Source: Gnetum montanum (lineage: Eukaryota > Streptophyta > Gnetopsida > Gnetales > Gnetaceae). From it: a stretch of DNA of 64,000 nucleotides. The notes under the pieces are model-generated. The model saw only the letters and a program-made list of their open reading frames with translations, was not told where the DNA came from and searched no databases. The translations under genes were made by a program, and so were the position numbers. Numbering within the stretch: the stretch's first letter is position 1; each line of letters begins with the position of its first letter. The stretch is taken from the NCBI GenBank assembly GCA_015680685.1, contig MNCI01001941.1, forward strand, positions 737,318-801,317, written 5' to 3'. Below are positions 57,500 to 64,000 of the stretch, piece by piece.

Positions 57500-60496
57500 T
57501 GGTGTTCAAAGAAAAAATTGAACACCTTTCCAGTCCTGGAGCCTCTGCTATGTAGGATGATGCATAAAATTTCTGGAGAAGATCACACCGTCCTTGGGGG
57601 CAGTGGTTCTAATGGACCCTCTCTAGCCTCTGGCCACTGCATAGGTGGCAGCATGGATGTTGGAAGTCCTATGGCAGCTGCAACTTCTGGAGGCAACCGG
57701 AAAGCCTCCAAGAGAGCCCTCATTTTATCTTCTTTTCTTATGGGGTCATTCATGGTCTAGGTGGCTTCTCCAATATGTGCTGGAACTAGAACTTTCCAAG
57801 GGTAAGGTAGCACTGGGATGAGTTCTTTTAAATTGACAAACCAGGCTACAAACTGCTTGCATTCGATATTGAATGCTTGAATTGATGACTGTAGCTGTTG
57901 GTAGTCATTCATTCTTCAAGCTAGGTCCTCCGTGATGGTATGTTGGCCTTAAAAGCTTGTGCGAAGGACCTCGAGTTCCATGTTTGCTATTGCCAACTTC
58001 TATTTTGTGGCCTTGTGCACCTAGAACTCACCCTCGTATAAGGAATACGATGTGGCCACTTGTTTTTCTAACTCTAACTACGGTCTCCCAAATGTGCGCA
58101 TAGCCAGTTTTGCATATCGAAGGTTGGCCAATTCCATGTATTCTGTCATTTCTTCGATCTACAGCTCCTTTAGGCAGATTTCTACTTTTTTGTAGGCATT
58201 CAACCCATCAAAGATGGATAGCCATATATCGCCTCCCTCTCGGAGCTGCTGGAGTGCTTGGTTCATCTTGTCTTTAGCGACTTGAATGTGCTTATCCTTC
58301 ACCTCCTTCTACAATCCCACTTGGTCCCTGTACTGATTTTTGACTTTATCAAACTTCAGGACCTCTTTTCTCCAAGTGGAAATTTCGATTGCAGACTTTT
58401 GTCACAATGCTCAAAACTCCTCCATTGACAGATTTCTATTTTCAGTTGCTAACCTTCTTATGTCTGCGTTCACCCTAGCTAGCTCCTCCTATTGTTGGTG
58501 GATGAAATCCTTCATGTGTTTGTTGTTTGCACCAACATTGCATAGGCAATGAACTTCTACGATTAGCTACACGTGCTCCTGGCGAACCTCCGCCAAGTCC
58601 TTCTCTAAATAATACACTTGGGCATTTACTATGGACTTTTCTAGGATTTCTGTCTCTTGCACATCCTCAACAACCTAAAGTTTAAGCTAAAGTTGTTGAA
58701 AAGCTTCATCTCTGGTGATTTCATTGTTCAGGATGGCGGGATCGACAAGCTGGTCTCTTAATTGGGCTACCTCCATTGCCAAGCCCTAACAAGCGACTTG
58801 AGCAGCTTCTTGTTTCCCTTCCAAGATGATGCTCTTACCCCTTGCCAATAGTAGCTCTAACTAGGTTGTAGTGATGTTATCCAAAAGGTCAGAGACATCC
58901 AGAAGCAGTTGCCTGGTTCCTACTAGTTGGTCCAAAAATTCTTCATGTTGAGCTACATCAATCTTGCTACGCAAAGTTCCAGTAGACACTTGTATATCTT
59001 GTAGTCCATGAATGTTTGGTACAAGTGCTACCGGTGCATTGAGGACCATAGAAATTGTATCAGCAACCACTTCAACCGTAACTTCCTGTCCCTGGTGTTG
59101 CATTACCAGGACTGTCACCTCTTCACCATCTTCCAAGTGTACCGAGAAAGTAGCAGCATTCCTTGAGATTTCAGGGAATAACTGTTGTGTTGCGGTTGAT
59201 ACATCTTAGATGCTTGGATCTGTTCTGGGTGGAACTCATGCTTGGGCAGTAGAAAATAACGACCCTGCCCTTTCAAGCAAGCTAACTGATTGAGCCACTT
59301 TCTCTAGGTGGCTCATGGTAGGGTGATAGATCGAAGTATCTTCTCCTCCACCAGTCCTGCCAGATTGCTTTTGTTGGCTCAAGAGCGTTTCTTGGAGCTC
59401 ACGAATGTATATCCTATGGTATTTTGTGAGCCTAACTGCATTCTTTGCATAGGTGGTGGAGGTGGTTGTTGTTCTTCCTCTGTCTATGTGATGGCAGGCA
59501 TTTTATCTTTCATCATTTCTCACCACGAGAAAATTGGGGTGCTCCGGATGATATCATTAGAGTATCGTGCTATCCCTGCACATTTGCACAACTTTTGGAT
59601 TAGGCAAGGAGGGGAGAGCTCATCTTCCACGTTCATTCTCAGTGAACCTTTTTTTAATTTCTAGAAATAACAGTTGTGGAAGACTCATGGGAAATATCCC
59701 ACTCAAGGCGACACACACATGAGCGGAGAAGGCTATGATTTTACTGGGTCTTACCATTGGATTCGAATGGTAAGATGCTATCTTGGAGTATACTCTCTCT
59801 GCCATGGTTAAGGATCCAAATTCCTTGCACTCTACCCCGTAGCACCATTGGATCCATTACACCTTCACCTTTGGATCAGCCTGCTTTGGAATTTCTGCCA
59901 CATCTGCCCCAATTTCAGGCAACCCCAGAGCTTGCGCTATTGCTTCTGAAGAGTAAGAGACATAAATGTCTTTGATTCTTACTCTTGACCCTAGTTGCCA
60001 ATTCATCTAGAAGAGATAGGTTTCTCCTAAGTACCACTCACCAGTGGTTGTGATGATTGGCCACATCGGAGAAGTCTACAATTGAAGCCTCACGTCTTCT
60101 GAAGCGTTCTGGAGGAATGGTCCAAAATTTAACTCTTGGAGGACCATCCATTGTACCTCGCGTGGCGTGATAGCATTAGGGCAGGCTTGGGTCAAGGTGA
60201 CCTCAAGCTATGGTGCTATCCCAGGAGTCTCATCTCCTAGTGATTGCACACCAGGAATCTCCTCTTCAGGAATCTAGTGAACAGATTCCATGTCAGGTTG
60301 TTCACGGAAGGGCCTAGTTGCATGAGAGCCCTCCGCATACTCTGGTGGTTGCACTCCTCATCCCCTTCCCGTGCAGGGGTGCTTGTCCCTTTCTTATGAT
60401 GGTTCTTCATCCCTTGTATGCCTTGGTNGTACAGGGGTTCTTGTCCCTTTCTTATGATGGTTCTTCATCCCTTGTATGCCTTGGTTTGGGTGCCAT
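57500..60496 (-). pseudogene. Env-like coiled-coil ORF of element D
   Basis: The start is an ATG at 60496-60494 (MAPKPRHTRDEE), directly preceded by TTTTATTGCAG, a good 3' splice site. A GTATGC donor at about 60722 would give a short leader intron. The frame continues for about 1000 codons to near 57500. It is broken by many TAGs (Gln or Trp codons expected), and its N-terminus is damaged by the artefact at 60428. The N-terminal third includes DIYVSYSSEAIAQALGLPE and MAERVYSKIASYHSNPMVRP. The C-terminal two thirds are Glu, Lys, Gln and Leu rich, probably coiled coil, with AIEISTW near 58400-58378 shared with element B. It takes the position of the env-like gene in Athila elements. No membrane anchor is evident. 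Confidence 0.65.
60371..60485. repeat. 57-bp direct duplication flanking a single N
   Basis: 60371-60427 and 60429-60485 differ at two bases only. The N at 60428 lies between them. Like 336-463, this looks like two unmerged contig ends. It shifts the frame of the env-like ORF near its N-terminus. Confidence 0.8.
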
Positions 60497-60839
60497 CTGC
60501 AATAAAACATAATCGTCCATTAGACTGTTCATAAGTAGTTTAAGATGGTCCGTATATACTTTCTCAGTTTGACCAAGTTATGTTAATGGCATAGGCACAC
60601 CGTTAAGTTTCCCAGAGTGTTAAGTTAGGGGCTAGGGCCAAAGTTTTTTTAATTAACAAGCTAATTAATTAATTAATTAATTACAAAAAGGCACCACCCC
60701 CCCATGACTGAGAGCATACCTTCGGGTGTGTAAAAAGAGCAAGGACAGGTTGATGTGGATACGTGATGGAATGTAGGTGCATTGGGAAGGGTTAGGAAAA
60801 AAAAACAACAAAAACTCCCTTCAATTTAGACTCCAAATG

Positions 60840-60910
60840 ATGAAAAATGAAGAAGTGCAGCGGGGTATATATAGGGGTTGGGCGCTGCATTGATGGGGCC
60901 GCGTATACGC
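60840..60910 (-). promoter_or_regulatory. Internal TATA promoter of the env-like gene, element D
   Basis: The minus strand reads CCCCTATATATACCCC with TATATATA at about 60873-60866, some 370 bases before the env-like ATG. Upstream of it lie GCGTATACGC (near 60898-60907) and a GGCCCCATCAATGCAGC segment. They resemble CGTATACG, GGCC and GCTGCAT words in this element's own LTR (57210-57295). The same arrangement exists in element B at about 19.43 kb. Confidence 0.5.
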
Positions 60911-62339
60911 AGCACTGTTTACCCATAGATCAACATTGACCGATCCATAAAACACTTGAAATGATGAATTTGAAAATCCAAATTGAGGCAGTTGAAGTGC
61001 AGAAAAGGCCTGATCATGGTTGAGGACAGGAGGAAGGAAATTAAGTGCAAAAAATAGACAGAATTGGAGAATGGGATTGAAAAATAACTCTGCAAGGACA
61101 GAATCAAACAATGGGACACTGAAACTAGTCAACCAAGAAATCCAAAGGATGGAAGGCTTAATAGGCAGAACTAGAAATATGCAGGTGGGTCCTCCCCATA
61201 GTAGGCAACAGCCTTTGTAGACCTTGCATACCCCCAACACCAAGGTCCATGGGCCCGGGTGCCAAGAATTGGTGCTGGCCAGTTAAGACTCCAAAGCAAG
61301 AGAACCTGCCAAGGCATGAGAGACCTACAGAAAACACGACAAACATAGAAAACATAAAAAGGATAGTGAGGTGAGTACGGAGAGGAGTGGGAATAGAGGG
61401 AGAGGAGAGAATGGAAAGTCCAAATGTTGGCCACATGAAATCCCGTGTGCGATCGTGGTTAAGTGACCCAGTAGAACCTTCCTAAGGTCATACCCAAAAC
61501 CATCCATAGTCAGTGACATCACAGCAATAAACAAAGTCACGACCATCCCCCAAGGAAACAAGAATGACCCCATAGAGAACCACCACTCCAGAAAATGGGA
61601 GAAGAAGGAAGTGAAACAAGACAAAGTTAGAGGGGACCAAGGAAGTCCCATAACTAAAGCATATGGCCTGTGAGAGGCGGTCTAAGGGGTGTTCTTTGAA
61701 TCCCCTCGTGATTTGTTTTTCTTTTCTTTAGTACAAGGGAACCACACCATCCAAAGACCCATGCATGTTTGCATGTATTCAACCAAGGGGTGTGCTTTGA
61801 ATCCTCATTTTATTTGTTTATTTTTTTTTGCTTTTTTTTGCTTTTTTCTCTTGTTTTTTTTTTTTGAATTTTTGAATTTTTTAGTGAGGACAACACCAGG
61901 CAAGGTTGAAATGCCCAGAAGCTTCCATGGAGAGACACTTGGAATGGGAGGAAATTAGTGAGGACACACTGGCAACCCCAGGAATAGAACAGAATGACGA
62001 ATAAAGCATTCCCCTTGAAGTCACACTCGATTCAAACCATTGGATCATTCCTCAGTCTAAGAACTACACAAGTCACACATTAATTAAAATATTTTTAAGT
62101 GAAGGGGTTACATGTTCGCAACAAAAGGAAAACCATGGAATGGTGAATGGGCGAATGACGTGGACTCACTGCCAAGTTTATGAAGTGAAAACAATGTAAA
62201 ATCCAAGGACAACCATGTAATGGCAGGAGCCATATAATGAGGAAGACTATTACAGTACCCATTGTAACAAAAACTGACCATGCTGAACATCTAAAGATAA
62301 TACATCGACGTCTACCATTATGCAAAAAAAAAATAGATA
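60911..62339. other. Element D interior between promoter and integrase end
   Basis: No domain is recognised. Several minus-strand open stretches here (for example 61243-60821 and 61651-61325) are hydrophobic and low in complexity, with no counterpart in element B, and I do not call them genes. A direct repeat (aaggggtgt.ctttgaatcc) lies at about 61685 and 61787. T-rich runs lie at 61815-61880. Confidence 0.4.
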
Positions 62340-62480
62340 GTTACAAAAAAAAACAAAAATAATGTGCAAATGTATGAATGATGGTGAAAAAAAAGTGTAA
62401 AATAATAAGGGTAAAACAAAAATTGTAAAACAAAAATGATAAAACAAGGAAGTGTAAAAGAAAAAATGATAAAATGGTGA
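62340..62480. repeat. A-rich simple repeat (GTAAAACAAAAATGATAAAA type)
   Basis: This degenerate A-rich tract resembles 20756-20990 in element B. In D it directly follows the integrase C-terminus. Confidence 0.6.
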
Positions 62481-62497
62481 GGGAAGTAGGGAATGGA

Positions 62498-63690
62498 TCA
62501 GTAGGGATGATGGTCTTCCCCACAACTGGGTGGAAAGGAGGATACATGAAAGATGGAGCGTGGATGATCGACCGATGACAAGGTGGTGACACTGGTTGTG
62601 TGGAGCTCACGAAAAGGTTTGACTTGTTGGCAGTTTACTAAGTGTGTTCTAGTGGGATCCCCAGGTTTGTGGATGAGCAAGGCCGTGGATGGAAAGGTTT
62701 CAGAGACAATATAAGGTCCCTCCCATAGTGTCTGAAACTTTGTCGGTTGGGATACATGTGAGGGGTTCCAATACAATACCTTGTCTCCACATCTAAATGT
62801 GAGCTTCTGAATCCTAAGATCATGTTGTTTCTTGTTATAGGCCTTGTGGGTTTCATTTGAAAATAGGGCCACTAATCGGTTCTCATATAGCACACTTAAA
62901 TTGATTAATCGTTCTCGTTGTGCTAGTGGTAGGTCAAGGCTGAGGTCACTGGTTGTGGATAGTGTCTAGAGTTCTACTTGGATTAGAAGTGTTGGCAACT
63001 TTCCGTACACTAACTCATAGGGAGAGTACCCTACAGGAAGTTTCCAAGTGGAGCAATAGGCCCATAGGGCATCGTTAAACTTGGTGCTCCAATCCCTCCT
63101 GTAATTGCTACTAGTGTAGGTAAGGATCTTGGTGATCTCCCTATTTATGACTTTGGCATGTCTGTTGGCTTGGGGGTGATAGGGTTTTGTAAGTTTCTAT
63201 GTTACCCCTAAGCGTTGCATGAGTTTCCAAAAAGTGACACCCGTGAAGTGAGTTCCATTGTCAGAAATAAGTGCATGTGGCACTCCAAAACTGGTAACGA
63301 TTTGTTGCTGGAAAAATTGTGTGATGGTGTTTGAAGAACAGTTGATGATGGTTGCTACTTCTGCCCACTTTGTACAATAGTCCACCGCCATGATAATGTA
63401 TGCCTTTTCGTTTGACAAAGGGATGATGGATCCCATGAAGCTGATACCCCAGATGTCGAAGGGCTCCAGTGGTTGGATCCACTGTTGAGGTCCCTCCAAT
63501 CGTGTTGACATCCCACCATATCTTTGGCATTGTTCGCAGGAGCGGACGAACCATTGTGCATCCTTGAAAAGTGTAAGCCAGTAATACCCTGCAAGTAGGA
63601 TTTTAATGGTCATTCGGCATCTAGCATAGTGGCCCCCACAAGCGCCCTCATGAGCATCTTGGAGGACGTGTAATGTATCATCATTAGGGC
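62498..63690 (-). pseudogene. Integrase of Athila-like element D
   Basis: On the minus strand the zinc finger spans DAHEGACGGHYARC...GYYWLTL and SCEQCQRYG (about 63660-63520). The core shows WGISFMG, where the first catalytic Asp (GIDFMG expected) is Ser. Next come AVDYCTKWAEV and LISDNGTHFTG with the second Asp. The third block HPQANRHAKVINREI has Lys in place of the catalytic Glu. A TAG follows QRLGVT. The C-terminal part includes HDLRIQKLTFRCGDKVLYWN and FQTLWEGPYIV near 62780-62690. Two lost catalytic residues make this integrase inactive even though the element looks fairly young. Confidence 0.8.
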
Positions 63691-64000
63691 CAAACCATCA
63701 AACCAAGCCATCTACACACACCTTGTAGAGGTGGCCATTGAGTTCCATGAAACGCTTGGCCTTATGGAGAAACTGTTGTTTCTACCGATGGTTCCATTCC
63801 TTTGGCAACTCCTGGGTTGTAAGGTAGGTAAGGATGCGATTGAACCAAGGGGATTCCTTAGGTACTTGAGGATCAACAGTGCCTGTGAAGAGGAGTTCAT
63901 CTGGAAACTGATCAGATAAGGGCTCCTCCTCTTCTGTGTTATCCCATCGTAACCGAGACAAGTGGTCAGCAACCACATTCTCGGTCCCCTTTCCATCTAC
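63691..64000 (-). pseudogene. RNase H end and linker of element D
   Basis: The minus strand starts at the window edge with GTENVVADHLSRLRWDN, the typical Athila-group RNase H ending. A linker then reads PLSDQFPDELLF and ESPWFNRILTYLTTQELP. It joins the integrase zinc finger. RT and most of RNase H lie outside the window. Confidence 0.75.

Larger units (their letters stand above)
56421..64000 (-). mobile_element. Athila-like element D, younger, running off the window
   Basis: The 3' LTR is at 56421-57331, followed by the purine tract, an env-like ORF, an internal promoter, an A-rich tract, integrase, and the end of RNase H at the window edge. It retains many CpG dinucleotides (for example 57215-57300) while its relative B has almost none, so it is younger. 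It interrupts the second X copy directly after ggctatc. Confidence 0.75.

Noticed and set aside
60821-61243. 140-codon minus-strand open stretch, hydrophobic
   Set aside because: It overlaps the internal promoter of element D, has no recognisable domain and no counterpart in element B. It looks like chance.
61325-61651. 108-codon and overlapping 92- and 87-codon minus-strand stretches
   Set aside because: Several frames are open at once over low-complexity T/C-rich DNA, with Phe/Leu/Ser/Pro-rich products. No homology is evident.

Overview
This window looks like nuclear DNA of a land plant with a large, repeat-rich genome. A gymnosperm is plausible, but the species cannot be fixed from sequence alone. 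I found no intact host gene, no tRNA or rRNA gene, and nothing bacterial, viral-genomic or CRISPR-like. Almost everything recognisable is decayed LTR retrotransposon. In-frame stops are mostly TAG, TAA or TGA where Gln, Arg or Trp codons are expected, and several catalytic residues changed by G-to-A (Asp to Asn, Glu to Lys). This is the footprint of long cytosine methylation and deamination.

Layout. (A) About 257-14800 is a minus-strand Ty3/gypsy element of Tat-like type: LTR promoter near 13.7 kb, gag 12563-10500, protease about 9830-9341, then RT, RNase H, a second archaeal-type RNase H, and the integrase zinc finger at 2560-257. Between protease and RT lies a plus-strand (antisense) gene-like unit at 3811-8651 with its own TATA box and about seven exons. 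(B) 15048-25523 is a complete-ended Athila-like element on the minus strand (LTRs of 911 and 915 bp, tRNA-Asp-type primer site). It has gag, protease and an env-like coiled-coil ORF but no RT, RNase H or integrase. (E) 26160-28985 is a plus-strand Ty1/copia fragment next to a short spliced-looking fragment of unknown origin. (C) About 28990-42078 is a second Tat-like element: LTR, integrase, two RNase H domains and RT on the minus strand, a 180-190 bp tandem array, then a second copy of the same antisense multi-exon gene at 37077-42078.

42390-45620 is a 1.6-kb unit duplicated in tandem. (X) 47159-56420 is an LTR-internal-LTR-internal array with Met-tRNA primer sites and about 90 percent identity between copies by eye. 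(D) 56421-64000 is a younger Athila-like element inserted into the second X copy. Its LTR, env-like ORF with an internal TATA promoter, integrase and the end of RNase H are in the window; the rest runs off the right edge.

The most interesting signal is the antisense multi-exon gene found twice at the same place in two Tat-like elements, with matching intron positions and phases and recognisably homologous protein. I do not recognise the protein. Second is the env-like gene of the Athila-like elements, which in both copies has its own TATA box whose surroundings resemble the element's own LTR. Single N bases at 399 and 60428 sit exactly between near-identical direct repeats and look like unresolved assembly joins.
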